IMG/VR virus record: IMGVR_UViG_3300035660_000005
Location: 1 to 64,000 of that record
DNA length: 64,000 nucleotides
Source of the DNA: a virus
Reading direction: 5' to 3' (one strand)
Shown: positions 32,949 through 40,380 of the stretch, piece after piece
Numbering within the stretch: the stretch's first letter is position 1
Layout: each line of letters begins with the position of its first letter
Position numbers and translations under genes: made by a program
The notes under the pieces: generated by a model
Database searches by the model: none
Seen by the model: only the letters and a program-made list of their open reading frames with translations
Told to the model about the DNA's origin: nothing

Positions 32949-33344
32949 TTAGCCTCTACGGACCTCCACGAGGGCGGTAACGATCACCGCATCTGCGATG
33001 ACGTCGCAGCCGGCGACGTTGACCACCAACTCGCCGCAGACCAGTTGAGGCTTGGTGGCCGGAGTAGCGCGGTCAGCCCCGACAGTGTCCTTCTCCACCT
33101 CAGTGATCTGAGCAAGCGGGAAGTCGGCGTTGTTGTTGGTGAGCGTGAGTAGCGTCTTGGGTACTGGGAGAGTGCAGGTGATCACAACGTCGGTAGTGCC
33201 AGGACAGGTCGGGTCGTAGTCCACGGCGAGTGCGATCAGACGCACGATGCCACCAGGAACTCCTGCCCTACCGGAACCCGTCGCCACTCCTGGGCCCACG
33301 CCGGCGGTCGTCACCTTGATTGTCTCTAGCCTGACCAACGCCAT
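32949..33344 (-). CDS. Structural-module protein, unknown
   Basis: A 131-residue beta-rich protein with several Thr/Val strands (DVVITCTLPVPKTLLTLTNN, then CDVIADAVIVTALVEVRRG). It lies three bases from the adaptor gene. Possibly a capsid-associated or decoration protein. No family recognised. Confidence 0.5.
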   Translation of the reverse strand: MALVRLETIKVTTAGVGPGVATGSGRAGVPGGIVRLIALAVDYDPTCPGTTDVVITCTLPVPKTLLTLTNNNADFPLAQITEVEKDTVGADRATPATKPQLVCGELVVNVAGCDVIADAVIVTALVEVRRG

Positions 33345-33347
33345 GTT

Positions 33348-33689
33348 CTAGTCCTCCTCTGTGGCAGCCAGATCCGTACTGAGGCACTTGTGTTGGTGCT
33401 TGTACGCCTTCCCGCACTTCTCGCATGTCTGCGATTCCGGCCTCGGCTCACGCAAGTCCTTGACCTCTAGGGGTCCGACTTCGCCCGGTGCATCTGGGTA
33501 GATCACCGTCTCGCCCGCTTCCTCTTCGTGCAATTCGCGGACGTGGACTCCGTGTGCCCTCCCGGCCGCCTTGGCAAGAGCCGGATCTTCGGTAGTGTAG
33601 ACGCCAGGGCGGAACCGCTTGGTTCCGTAGCACCAGGTGTTGCAGAGATCCGACACCTCGAGCTCCCAGGTCTTCTTCGGCTGTGCCAT
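33348..33689 (-). CDS. Small structural-module protein with Cys/His tail
   Basis: The 113-residue product starts MAQPKKTWELEVSDLCNTWC at the ATG at 33689 with a GGAGG site. The larger frame beyond it is a shadow. The C-terminus has C-x2-C, then H and C (CEKCGKAYKHQHKC), a likely zinc knuckle. It sits within the capsid-connector operon, where a zinc-stabilised cap would be unusual. Function unknown. Confidence 0.55.
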   Translation of the reverse strand: MAQPKKTWELEVSDLCNTWCYGTKRFRPGVYTTEDPALAKAAGRAHGVHVRELHEEEAGETVIYPDAPGEVGPLEVKDLREPRPESQTCEKCGKAYKHQHKCLSTDLAATEED

Positions 33690-33717
33690 GTGGCTATGCC
33701 TCCTCGGGTTGCGAGCG

Positions 33718-34065
33718 TTACACGCTCGCGTCGATCGCGACGAGCAGCTCGCCCAGCTCACGCGAACCAGGGTAGCTGCCGGCCTGAGCGAGCGTGTCGA
33801 TGTTGTGCCAGTCGATGGTGTAGTTGGCCTCGGTGTCACCGACCAGGGTTCGTAGTGCGTCAAGCACATGCGCCAGCTCCGCGGGGCCTGGCATCGCGTA
33901 GGTCGGGTTGCCATCGTTCCACGCGTTGACTGTGGCAGCCACGGCGTTCGCGCCGGCGCCGATGTGCGCACAGATGTGCAGAAGGGCCTCAGTCAACTCC
34001 GCTGGGCCAGGCATGCCGGCACCACCGGCGGTGAGCCACTTCACGTGATCAGTCTGGTAGGACAT
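33718..34065 (-). CDS. Structural-module protein with three PGxxEL repeats
   Basis: The 115-residue protein has three copies of a short unit spaced about 40 residues apart: GMPGPAELTEALLHI, AMPGPAELAHVLDAL and SYPGSRELGELLVAI. Each is a turn followed by an amphipathic helix. The repeat pattern suggests a three-fold or solenoid-like small scaffold. It lies between the connector genes and the capsid region. Confidence 0.55.
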   Translation of the reverse strand: MSYQTDHVKWLTAGGAGMPGPAELTEALLHICAHIGAGANAVAATVNAWNDGNPTYAMPGPAELAHVLDALRTLVGDTEANYTIDWHNIDTLAQAGSYPGSRELGELLVAIDASV

Positions 34066-34075
34066 GTCTGTCTCC

Positions 34076-34345
34076 TTACGTGCTTAGCAGCCTCGCCTGA
34101 TCCTCCGTCGCCGGCGGTGGCTCGGCCTGCTCTTCTGCTTGCAGTTCCTCGGCCTTCGCGTAGCGATAGCCGAGATCCCAACCCTCGAGCGCGGCCTTGG
34201 CAGCGATCACCTGAGTCTCTGCCTCTTCGCGCGCAGCCTCGATCTGTTCAGCCTGCTCGTCGAGCTCTTGAAGCTGCGCTCGGTTAAGCACCACCTGGCG
34301 CTCGATCATGTCGCGGTCGATCAGGGTCGTCTGTGGCTGTGCCAT
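34076..34345 (-). CDS. Small coiled-coil protein
   Basis: An 89-residue protein dominated by a heptad helix (IERQVVLNRAQLQELDEQAE, then AREEAETQVIAAKAALEG) and a short acidic-Pro tail. It sits in the capsid module, so a scaffold-like or assembly role is possible. No family recognised. Confidence 0.5.
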   Translation of the reverse strand: MAQPQTTLIDRDMIERQVVLNRAQLQELDEQAEQIEAAREEAETQVIAAKAALEGWDLGYRYAKAEELQAEEQAEPPPATEDQARLLST

Positions 34346-34380
34346 AGTTGGCTATGCCCTCCTTATAGTCCTCTCCACGC

Positions 34381-35007
34381 TTAGGACGCGTAGAGCGGGA
34401 TCTTGAAGAACGTGTCGCCGACCTTGACACGGATGTAGCCCGTGTTCGCAGGTAGTGCGGCGGGCGAGCCGGTCTTGGCCGCCAGGTTGGTCTCCTCGTC
34501 GAGCTTAGCGAAGCAGTCCCACTTCAGGGAGTCCTCGGCCGCCTCGACACGGATGAACGACACGTCGCCGGTCACTGCGCACGACATGTTCATGCGCCCA
34601 CGCGCGAACATGAGGTCGCCCGCGATGGTGCGCACCGAGTTGAGGTCGCTGACGGCTTCGAGTTCGAGAACGCGCGCCACGCCACTGAGGTTACCCGTCG
34701 TGCCCTTCAGGTAGACGTCGATGTGCTTGCCAATGATGTTGGTGCCGGCGATGCCGTCGTTGAAGCGGGGCGAGGTCTCGCCGCCGATCACCGAGGCCGT
34801 GCCGGTCACGCTAGCTGCTGGCTTCGACTGGGAGCCGATAATGCTGCCGGAAGTGGCGGTGAAGTCGCGGCTGTTGATGCGGACGGTCTTGCCGTCGGTC
34901 TTGGTGTAGAGAAGTAGGTGGCCGGCAGCCGCGTCGATCTCAACCACGGCCGCGCCTGCGGGGGTAGGCCCAAAGAGCAGGGCCTTGAGGGTACGGTACT
35001 TGAGCAT
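34381..35007 (-). CDS. Putative capsid-associated (decoration or fibre) protein
   Basis: A 208-residue beta-rich protein directly downstream of the major capsid gene, separated from it by strong hairpins. Features include VRINSRDFTATSGSIIGSQS, VIGGETSPRFNDGIAGTN and a C-terminal YIRVKVGDTFFKIPLYAS. Gene position directly after the capsid gene is typical of decoration proteins. The assignment is by position and fold type only. Confidence 0.45.
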   Translation of the reverse strand: MLKYRTLKALLFGPTPAGAAVVEIDAAAGHLLLYTKTDGKTVRINSRDFTATSGSIIGSQSKPAASVTGTASVIGGETSPRFNDGIAGTNIIGKHIDVYLKGTTGNLSGVARVLELEAVSDLNSVRTIAGDLMFARGRMNMSCAVTGDVSFIRVEAAEDSLKWDCFAKLDEETNLAAKTGSPAALPANTGYIRVKVGDTFFKIPLYAS

Positions 35008-35081
35008 TTCGTAGTCCTCCTGTCGAGCGCTCCTCGCGGGAGCGATCGTCTCCTCCTGACGATTCGTCAGAGAGGCCTAGC

Positions 35082-35114
35082 GGGAGCGGGCAGTCCGTTA
35101 AGTTGCCCGCTCCC
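35082..35114 (-). terminator. Strong hairpin after the major capsid gene
   Basis: A perfect 11-bp stem (35082-35092 with 35104-35114, GGGAGCGGGCA) with an 11-base loop lies 27 bases after the capsid stop. Two smaller hairpins follow within 70 bases (35059-35073 CTGAC/GTCAG, and a GCTCC/GGAGC pair near 35028-35042). There is no T-run, so it may attenuate transcription or protect the capsid mRNA 3' end rather than terminate fully. Confidence 0.55.
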
Positions 35115-35140
35115 CATATTCAGTTTGACGTCGTGGTCGA

Positions 35141-36115
35141 TTACGGCTCGACGCTGACGTTGTAAGCGATGGCCGTCGCCTTGGCGACTGCGATCCGCGC
35201 GTCGATACGCGTGGTCACGATGAAGCTCGTGACGCCCTCGCGGGGGTCACGGAACTGCTCCATCTTGATGGCCCGACGGAAGCCCGCGTAGAGGTTCATG
35301 CGGTGGGTAAGCAGAACGAACGACTTGTCCGGACTGCCTGGGATCACCTTCATGAGCGGGACACTCACGATGGAGATCCCCTGGTAGGTGAGCGGGCGGG
35401 TGCCGGATAGGATCTCGTCACCCAGAGCAGTGCCGCGCTCAGCGAGCTGGTCGCGGTACTTCTCCTCAAGGATGGTCGGGACGTAGAAGCGCATGTTCGC
35501 GAGGTCGCGCTTGTACATCGGCGGCAGGCTCTTCAGAAGCGTGCCGAAGACGGTCTGGTAGTCCTGGCCGAGAACGGTGACGTCAGCGGCGTTGTTGCCC
35601 GTCTGCTCGCCACAGCGTGCCAGCCAGCCATCCAGCAGGTTGAGGTAGCCGGTGGTGTCGTCGGTGTTGTCGACGAAGGAGTTGTCCATGTCACCGCAGA
35701 TCATGAGCTCCTCGACGTCGCGACCGACACCCTCCGCCACCATCGAGATGATGGTGTCGGCGAAGCCAGCGCGCTCCACCTGGTCCTCAAGGACCTCGTC
35801 GGTGACTGGGACCTCACCGCGAAGCAGCACGGTGGACATCTCGATGACGCCGGTTGTTGGCTTCACACGATTGGCCGTGTCCAGCCGCTCACCCTCGGTG
35901 CCTGCACGCATGATGCGTGCGGAGAAGTCGATTGTGCTCTCCTGCCACTTACTGGCGTTGTTCATGACGGTGCGAACGTCGGGGAGCATCTTCTGCGGCT
36001 TGATCGCCATCCGCAGGAACGTCTGCACCTGCTCAATGGTGAGCGGAGCCTCGCCTGCGCCGCCGAAGTCGGCAAGCGCCAGCGTGGCCTTGCGAAGCAG
36101 CTCTTCGTTTGTCAT
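35141..36115 (-). CDS. Major capsid protein
   Basis: A 324-residue HK97-fold-type capsid protein. It has an N-terminal helical arm (MTNEELLRKATLALADFGGA), an E-loop/spine region (SARIMRAGTEGERLDTANRV), then RGEVPVTDEVLEDQVERAGF, and a C-terminal domain with VLLTHRMNLYAGFRRAIKME and TTRIDARIAVAKATAIAYNV. The length and motif order match siphovirus capsid proteins. Scaffold-like genes lie upstream and hairpins downstream, as for a strongly expressed gene. Confidence 0.8.
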   Translation of the reverse strand: MTNEELLRKATLALADFGGAGEAPLTIEQVQTFLRMAIKPQKMLPDVRTVMNNASKWQESTIDFSARIMRAGTEGERLDTANRVKPTTGVIEMSTVLLRGEVPVTDEVLEDQVERAGFADTIISMVAEGVGRDVEELMICGDMDNSFVDNTDDTTGYLNLLDGWLARCGEQTGNNAADVTVLGQDYQTVFGTLLKSLPPMYKRDLANMRFYVPTILEEKYRDQLAERGTALGDEILSGTRPLTYQGISIVSVPLMKVIPGSPDKSFVLLTHRMNLYAGFRRAIKMEQFRDPREGVTSFIVTTRIDARIAVAKATAIAYNVSVEP

Positions 36116-36158
36116 GGTCGTTCCTCTCTCCTTAGGGTTGGTCTGTCTTCCCCTGGCT

Positions 36159-36596
36159 CTACTTCAGCTCGAGCGAGTGGCCGGAGCCACGCCGCACGAA
36201 CTTCGTGAAGGCCTTCGCTAGCGACGTCTCGGGGGTGTCGTCGTCCTTGGGTGCCGTGTCGTCGCCCTCGATGCTCTTGCGCAGAGCCGTAGCCTTCTCC
36301 AGCTTGCCCACACGGTCCATCACCGCGTCGAACGCCTTGGTGAGGGTCTCCATGAAAGCGCTCAGAGCAGCGACGGTCTTTGCGACATCGCCCTCTCCGC
36401 CCAGCGCCTTCTCGACGGCATCGATGCGCGCCGTAAGCGCGGTCAGGTCTACCGTCCCCGGCTTTGGGTCAGGAGTGGCGTTGGGATCCGGCGTCGCGTT
36501 GGGGTCAGGGGTTGCGTTCGGGTCCGCCGGCTTCAGGGCGGCCTGAAGTGTCTCGTTGAGTCCCGCCCAGAACCCGTCCTTCTTCTCTTCGGCCAT
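36159..36596 (-). CDS. Putative scaffolding protein with PDPNAT repeats
   Basis: A 145-residue protein with an N-terminal helix, then a tandem repeat of PDPNAT (three units), then a helix-rich stretch (RIDAVEKALGGEGDVAKTVA and LTKAFDAVMDRVGKLEKATA) and a basic C-terminal end (FTKFVRRGSGHSLELK). Helical, charged proteins just before the capsid gene are usually scaffolds. The repeat is encoded by near-identical 18-base units. Confidence 0.55.
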   Translation of the reverse strand: MAEEKKDGFWAGLNETLQAALKPADPNATPDPNATPDPNATPDPKPGTVDLTALTARIDAVEKALGGEGDVAKTVAALSAFMETLTKAFDAVMDRVGKLEKATALRKSIEGDDTAPKDDDTPETSLAKAFTKFVRRGSGHSLELK

Positions 36597-36607
36597 TGTC
36601 GTCTCCC

Positions 36608-37150
36608 TTACTCTTCGCCAGCCGCCTCCACCTTGGCCCGTAGGTCCTCCACGGCCTTGGCGAGCTGGCTGGCCTTGTCCTCGCTGGTGGCCTCGGAGCG
36701 GTAAATGTTCGCCACCTGCTTACAGAAGTTGGGCCACTCCGCGAGGATCGCCTTCTGCATTCCTGGTGTTGGGTACGCGTTGTCTGGCTTCTTGGCCTTC
36801 ATCTTCTCCCACATGGTCTTCAGGAAGTCGATGAACGCCTTCGGTGCGGGGTATCCGTAGCCGTCCGGCTTCTTGTTGCCGTACTGCTCCTCAAGGAACT
36901 TGAGGATCGTGTCGCAGGCGTCCTTCACTTCCTTCGGGACGTCTCCGTCCTTGAGCTCCGTCAGCTGGGCAGTGAGGTCGTTGGCGGCCTTGATGAGTTC
37001 GGCCTCCTGCTTGATGAGTTCGTCCAGCTCCTCGACGCCGGTGATGTCCGCATTCTTCATAACGGCCCATCCCTCCTCTTCGTTCGCGGAATGATCGACG
37101 CCGGACGTCTCGTCCCAGCGCAGGTTGACAATCTTCTTAGCAGTAGGCAT
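36608..37150 (-). CDS. Putative capsid assembly protein
   Basis: A 180-residue protein beginning MPTAKKIVNLRWDETSGVDH and then SANEEEGWAVMK, an opening seen in several phage prohead-associated proteins. A long charged helical region follows. It is the first gene of the capsid-tail operon, followed directly by the scaffold-like gene. Possibly a second scaffold or a protease-linked protein; no catalytic residues are evident. Confidence 0.5.
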   Translation of the reverse strand: MPTAKKIVNLRWDETSGVDHSANEEEGWAVMKNADITGVEELDELIKQEAELIKAANDLTAQLTELKDGDVPKEVKDACDTILKFLEEQYGNKKPDGYGYPAPKAFIDFLKTMWEKMKAKKPDNAYPTPGMQKAILAEWPNFCKQVANIYRSEATSEDKASQLAKAVEDLRAKVEAAGEE

Positions 37151-37334
37151 GGTAGTCCGACCTCATTCTAAGCGACGACAACACCAGTGGGCAACACAAC
37201 GGTACCCCACGGCTTTAGGGAGACTCGACGGGGCACAGGTAGGTCTTAGAGGACTTCGTGAGGTGCGGGACACGAGGAACGAACCACACGCTAACAGCGC
37301 GCTTGAGGCGACACGCACACTGGCGGGACACCAA

Positions 37335-37364
37335 GAGCGGGCCGTCTTAGGACCGGCCCGCTCC
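37335..37364 (-). terminator. Perfect GC-rich hairpin upstream of capsid operon
   Basis: A perfect 10-bp stem GAGCGGGCCG with its complement (37335-37344 and 37354-37363) and a 9-base loop. It shares the GAGCGGGC core with the hairpin after the capsid gene. There is no T-run. It lies between the small genes at 37403-37653 and the capsid operon start at 37150, so it may end transcripts from the promoter at 37674. The rest of 37151-37402 holds no convincing ORF. Confidence 0.5.
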
Positions 37365-37402
37365 TAGCGGAGGTGTGTTGGAGAGACTGTCAACTGTCTA
37401 CG

Positions 37403-37486
37403 TTACGGTCGTCGCATCTTCTCGAGGTCGTACTTGATGATCAGGCTGAGCCTGAACAGGGTCGCTTCGGCCGACGTCATCTTCAT
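37403..37486 (-). CDS. 27-residue peptide
   Basis: ATG at 37486 (ribosome site GGAGGGTG) overlaps the stop of the previous small ORF by one base; stop TAA at 37403. The peptide is MKMTSAEATLFRLSLIIKYD plus a short basic end. Its C-terminal hydrophobic segment resembles that of the 32-residue peptide at 15325. Coding evidence is limited to the ribosome site and overlap. Confidence 0.4.
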   Translation of the reverse strand: MKMTSAEATLFRLSLIIKYDLEKMRRP

Positions 37487-37653
37487 TACTTCACCCTCCT
37501 CGGGAACTGGATGACCTTGCCGCGGTCGCGCTCCTGGATCCGTTCGAGTATCGGGCGCTCGAAGCAGCGTGCCATCTCGCGGCGACTACCGCTGGACTCG
37601 CGCAGGAACCGATGTAGTTCCAGGTCGATGATTCCGTCTGTTTGCGTCTTCAT
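37486..37653 (-). CDS. 55-residue basic peptide, first gene after promoter copy B
   Basis: ATG at 37653 with a GGAGGTAAGAGGAG site just downstream of the promoter at 37674-37702. The product starts MKTQTDGIIDLELHRFLRES and is rich in Arg and Glu with a basic end. The leader and first codons are identical to those of the peptide gene at 15423, so a duplicated expression cassette was joined to different small genes. Confidence 0.5.
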   Translation of the reverse strand: MKTQTDGIIDLELHRFLRESSGSRREMARCFERPILERIQERDRGKVIQFPRRVK

Positions 37654-37673
37654 CTCCTCTTACCTCCACCTAT

Positions 37674-37702
37674 ATCATCCATGATAGGAAGACAGAGGTC
37701 AA
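37674..37702 (-). promoter_or_regulatory. Sigma70-type promoter, repeat copy B
   Basis: -35 TTGACC (37702-37697), 17-base spacer, -10 GATGAT (37679-37674) on the minus strand. Bases 37645-37708 are identical to 15415-15478. The AT-rich DNA upstream (37703-37742) resembles the region upstream of the rightward promoter at 41752. Confidence 0.7.
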
Positions 37703-37735
37703 CGGGTTAGAGAGCAATATTTGGAATTTGATTTA

Positions 37736-38047
37736 CTAATCAGTACTGCATTGTACTGGATGAAGTGCTGCCCATGCTGGCGAGCACTGGATCAAGACGG
37801 TAGCTGTCACAGTGGTCGGGGAGCGAGGAGTTGAACCTCGGCTTCCTGGTCCCAGGCCAGGGGTGCTGCCGTAACACCTCTCCCCGACTAGAGCCGGCTC
37901 CGTTGGCGTCGCGGGCTCGACGGCGGCGGCCGCTGGCGCGGAGCTCGTGCCGGCAGTGGGGCTCGGCTCAGCACTTGAACTGTACAACGTATGCGCACTC
38001 ACCAGCAACACAACGACGGTCAGCAGCTTCAGCAGGAAGGCGAGCAT
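37736..38047 (-). CDS. Putative membrane-anchored peptide; 3' half overlaps the tRNA
   Basis: ATG at 38047 overlaps the upstream stop (TGATG). The first 20 residues form a signal anchor (MLAFLLKLLTVVVLLVSAHT), followed by a Ser/Pro/Ala-rich stretch. The later part of the frame is the tRNA-Pro sequence read as codons, so the reading frame past about 37886 may be fortuitous. The N-terminal part may be real and could end early by transcript processing at the tRNA. The length is therefore uncertain. Confidence 0.35.
   Translation of the reverse strand: MLAFLLKLLTVVVLLVSAHTLYSSSAEPSPTAGTSSAPAAAAVEPATPTEPALVGERCYGSTPGLGPGSRGSTPRSPTTVTATVLIQCSPAWAALHPVQCSTD
37813..37886 (-). tRNA. tRNA-Pro (anticodon TGG), encoded CCA
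   Basis: Reverse-strand cloverleaf of 74 nt. Acceptor stem CGGGGAG/CTCCCCG; D-stem GTGT/GCAC; anticodon stem CCTGG/CCAGG with loop CCTGGGA (anticodon TGG); T-arm CGAGG-TTCAACT-CCTCG; discriminator A; genomic CCA end. Position 33, normally T, is C, and position 8 is A rather than T. The acceptor end resembles cellular tRNA-Pro. All stems pair fully, so the gene is likely functional, though with odd conserved positions. Confidence 0.75.
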
Positions 38048-38265
38048 CACCACGCCCTAATCCCGCTCGGTGCGCCGCCACGTCCCTCCTCGTGTGGAGT
38101 GAACAGGTCAGCTGCGTTGACGATACGGCCACCGTGCTCGTTATACCGGATCTCATGAGCTGGGACTGAGTTGCCCGAGCGCCGCGCTGGTTGCACTCGC
38201 TTGGCTAGCACATCACGCATGGTCGTGCGAGGCGGAATGCTACCCCGAGGCGGAATGCCTCTCAC
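38047..38265 (-). CDS. Small basic protein; start codons overlap a direct repeat
   Basis: GTG at 38265 overlaps the stop of the upstream gene (GTGA), giving 72 residues; ATG at 38220 gives 57. The region between the two starts contains a 13-bp direct repeat (38228-38240 and 38246-38258), so the true start is open. The product ends ADLFTPHEEGRGGAPSGIRA. No domain recognised. Confidence 0.45.
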   Translation of the reverse strand: MRGIPPRGSIPPRTTMRDVLAKRVQPARRSGNSVPAHEIRYNEHGGRIVNAADLFTPHEEGRGGAPSGIRAW

Positions 38266-38921
38266 CAGAAGCTCGGTTCACCACTGTCGCTGGGTGTCGG
38301 TGGAATCTCTGGTCCCTCTTCCTCCTCGCGTTCCTGTGGGGCATGCTCGTCAGGCGCCAGCTCCTCTGCACGGAACCAGATCTCTTCCATCGAGCCGAAC
38401 CTGACGAAGTAGACCCAGCTCTCCCGAGGGTCGCGCTCGATGCGCACGACGCGACCGTGGTACTCGAACCACTGGGACTCCTTCTCGCACACGACGATGT
38501 AGTCGCCAACGTTGAACACTGGCTTCTCATCTTTCGCGGTCAGTCGTTCCATCGTGGTTGCTCCGCCGTCGTTAATTAGCCGGGTCGGTGGTTTCGCGAC
38601 ACGAGGATCGTCCTCTGGCTGAGCCAACTCCAACTGACGAACTGCTTGCTCACACACCGCTTCCAACGCCGGCGGCAGTGGAGGCGGCTCGAAGAGGTGG
38701 CGAAGTTCGGGTGGTGCGCTCTCGCGACACCAGGCGTCTAGCGCCTTTCCGCGTCGACGTGCGAACTCGAGGTACTCGTCCACCAGACCCCTCGTCCAAC
38801 TCTCACCAGGTTCCTTCGGGTCTCGCGAGCCGATGCGCTCGATCCGGATCAACAGTGAGTGGTCTGTGTGGGAAAGTGCGGGCAGCTCAAGTCTTGGCAG
38901 TTCCGGCGTCCGTGTCACCAT
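38262..38921 (-). CDS. Protein with C-terminal SH3-like domain
   Basis: A 219-residue protein. The first part is helical and charged. From about 135 there is a small beta-barrel type pattern (VFNVGDYIVVCEKESQWFEY, HGRVVRIERDPRESWVYFVR, EEIWFRAEEL), typical of SH3-like or KOW-like folds that bind nucleic acid or protein. The end is acidic and Pro-rich. ATG at 38921 has a GGGAGG site. Role unknown. Confidence 0.5.
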   Translation of the reverse strand: MVTRTPELPRLELPALSHTDHSLLIRIERIGSRDPKEPGESWTRGLVDEYLEFARRRGKALDAWCRESAPPELRHLFEPPPLPPALEAVCEQAVRQLELAQPEDDPRVAKPPTRLINDGGATTMERLTAKDEKPVFNVGDYIVVCEKESQWFEYHGRVVRIERDPRESWVYFVRFGSMEEIWFRAEELAPDEHAPQEREEEEGPEIPPTPSDSGEPSFW

Positions 38922-39051
38922 TGTGAGCCTCCCTCAACCTCTTCGCCTTCTCGATTATAAGGCGCCACAGCAGGCGAACGCTAGCCCCAGAGACCCTGTG
39001 CGAGCGCGCCTTCGTGCGCCGCTGTTCCCTGCGTTCGTTACGTGTTGTCAC
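38887..39051 (-). CDS. Small basic ORF (54 codons), tentative
   Basis: GTG at 39051, one base after the stop of the upstream gene; TGA at 38887. It overlaps the start of the SH3-like gene by 35 bp. The peptide is very basic (TTRNERREQRRTKARSHR) with one hydrophobic stretch (VRLLWRLIIEKAKRL). It fills an otherwise empty 131-base gap. No ribosome site stands out, so this is tentative. Confidence 0.35.
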   Translation of the reverse strand: MTTRNERREQRRTKARSHRVSGASVRLLWRLIIEKAKRLREAHNGDTDAGTAKT

Positions 39052-39052
39052 G

Positions 39053-39220
39053 CTACTCCTGGGCCTGGGTCAAGAGCGAGCGACAGAAGTCCTTGAACAG
39101 GTACTTCCACTGCGGCTTGAAGTCCTTCTGGGTTAGCGGGTTGCCCTCTGCCCACTTGAGGAAGCCTTCCTGCGTGAGCAGCCACGCCATCGTCTTCGGG
39201 TCTGTGAAGTTCTCGCTCAT
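39053..39220 (-). CDS. Small protein, unknown function
   Basis: A 55-residue product from the ATG at 39220, which has a GGAGG ribosome site (the longer frame upstream lacks one). It starts MSENFTDPKTMAWLLTQEGF and contains several aromatic residues (KPQWKYLFKDFCRSLL). Compact helical protein; no family recognised. The 66 bases upstream to 39338 hold no further ORF. Confidence 0.5.
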   Translation of the reverse strand: MSENFTDPKTMAWLLTQEGFLKWAEGNPLTQKDFKPQWKYLFKDFCRSLLTQAQE

Positions 39221-39337
39221 CAGTGAGCCTCCTCTATCTGGGATGCGGTACTGCTCGACGAGTTGCTGCATAGACCACCTAGCGACGTCGCGCCGAACCG
39301 ATGTGACTGGTACACTATTTCCGGCACCGTATTCCCC

Positions 39338-39769
39338 TTACGGTAGTGTGCCCTCTGCGGTGGCGGTGACCTCCAGGTTGGCGCCGGCACAACTCGGTGC
39401 GGGGTCGCCCATCGTCACGGTGAACTTGAGTGTACGGCTATGGCCTGCCTTCAGCTCGATCGGGAGTCCGTAGGGCCCGACGTAGTCAAGCGCGCACACG
39501 TCGCCGTCGTTGAACGTCAACGTCAACGCTGCAAGCGTCACGTCCTTGGTGTTGGGGTTGGTGACTGCCACGTCCATCTTGACATGGTCGCCGGGTAGGA
39601 TTCCATCCAGCACCGAGGCGTCGGGCGTCACAACCAACACCTGCACTGTACCCACCTGGAACGTGTCCGTGCCTGACCCGGTCACCCGAAGGACTGCGAA
39701 CGTCGCCACGCCCACCAAGGCTAGCACGATGGCCGCCCCGGCTGCGATCAGCAGTTTCTTTTCTTTCAT
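39338..39769 (-). CDS. Membrane-anchored Ig-like protein
   Basis: A 143-residue protein with an N-terminal signal anchor (KKLLIAAGAAIVLALVGVAT) and an exported beta-sandwich-like domain (VKMDVAVTNPNTKDVTLAAL, IELKAGHSRTLKFTV). There is no lipobox and no cleavage site as clear as in a secreted protein. It may modify the host surface, for example in exclusion of other phages, but that is speculative. It overlaps the next upstream gene by 4 bp. Confidence 0.5.
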   Translation of the reverse strand: MKEKKLLIAAGAAIVLALVGVATFAVLRVTGSGTDTFQVGTVQVLVVTPDASVLDGILPGDHVKMDVAVTNPNTKDVTLAALTLTFNDGDVCALDYVGPYGLPIELKAGHSRTLKFTVTMGDPAPSCAGANLEVTATAEGTLP

Positions 39770-40137
39770 GCGCCGGCTTCCTTCTTGATGTACCGACCGT
39801 GCGCGTCGCGCGCAGGGGCACTCGTCACCGGCGCCGGCGTCGCGTCTTCGAGGCAGGGAAGCGGTGTCGGTGTCACTTCGGCCCTGAGCTCATCGATAAG
39901 TAGGTCGGTGGCGAGCTCGACGGACTCGCCGCGCGTCATGGTGGCACCGTCTGTGAGGCGCTCCTGGATGGCTGCCTGGAACGCTGTGTGCGACTTGCCG
40001 TGCAGCACGCCGCCACAGCGGCAGATGCACACCGGCAGGTGAGCGTCCTCGCAAGCTGCCGAACCCTTGGCCGAGAGCGGCCGCTTGTAGACCTTGCTCG
40101 GGTCTCGCTTGATTGCGTAGACTGCTTTCCTCGTCAT
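39766..40137 (-). CDS. Small Cys-rich protein
   Basis: The 123-residue product starts MTRKAVYAIKRDPSKVYKRP at the ATG at 40137 (AAGGAGG site, ATGA overlap). It has a Cys cluster CxCxC then GGxxHG (CICRCGGVLHGKSH), a motif common in small phage zinc-type proteins. The C-terminus ends RDAHGRYIKKEAGA. Function unknown. Confidence 0.55.
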   Translation of the reverse strand: MTRKAVYAIKRDPSKVYKRPLSAKGSAACEDAHLPVCICRCGGVLHGKSHTAFQAAIQERLTDGATMTRGESVELATDLLIDELRAEVTPTPLPCLEDATPAPVTSAPARDAHGRYIKKEAGA

Positions 40138-40313
40138 CGTGCAACCTCCTTCAGGCTGATGACTGCTATTGGAAGACAGCCGGGGCATACGATGCCCTTA
40201 CCCGCGGGTGGTGGGTAGCCGTCGGTGCCGTGGTGAGTGTGCTCGCCGCACAGACAGCAGTCGCCTTCCACGCCGCCGGTAATAGTGTCTTCCTTGCTTG
40301 CCGTTGGTTCCAT
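40134..40313 (-). CDS. Zinc-ribbon-type microprotein
   Basis: A 59-residue ORF from the ATG at 40313 to a TGA that overlaps the next ATG. It contains CCLCGEHTHHG and CPGC, a plausible treble-clef or zinc-ribbon pair, followed by a short helix (LPIAVISLKEVAR). The ribosome site is AGAAGAG. The coding end supplies the AAGGAGG site of the next gene, supporting real translation. Confidence 0.5.
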   Translation of the reverse strand: MEPTASKEDTITGGVEGDCCLCGEHTHHGTDGYPPPAGKGIVCPGCLPIAVISLKEVAR

Positions 40314-40380
40314 CTCTTCTCTCTACTCCCTTGTCCTCGTTGGGTGTCGACTACCGCATCTACCGGTTGACGCCTGCGCC

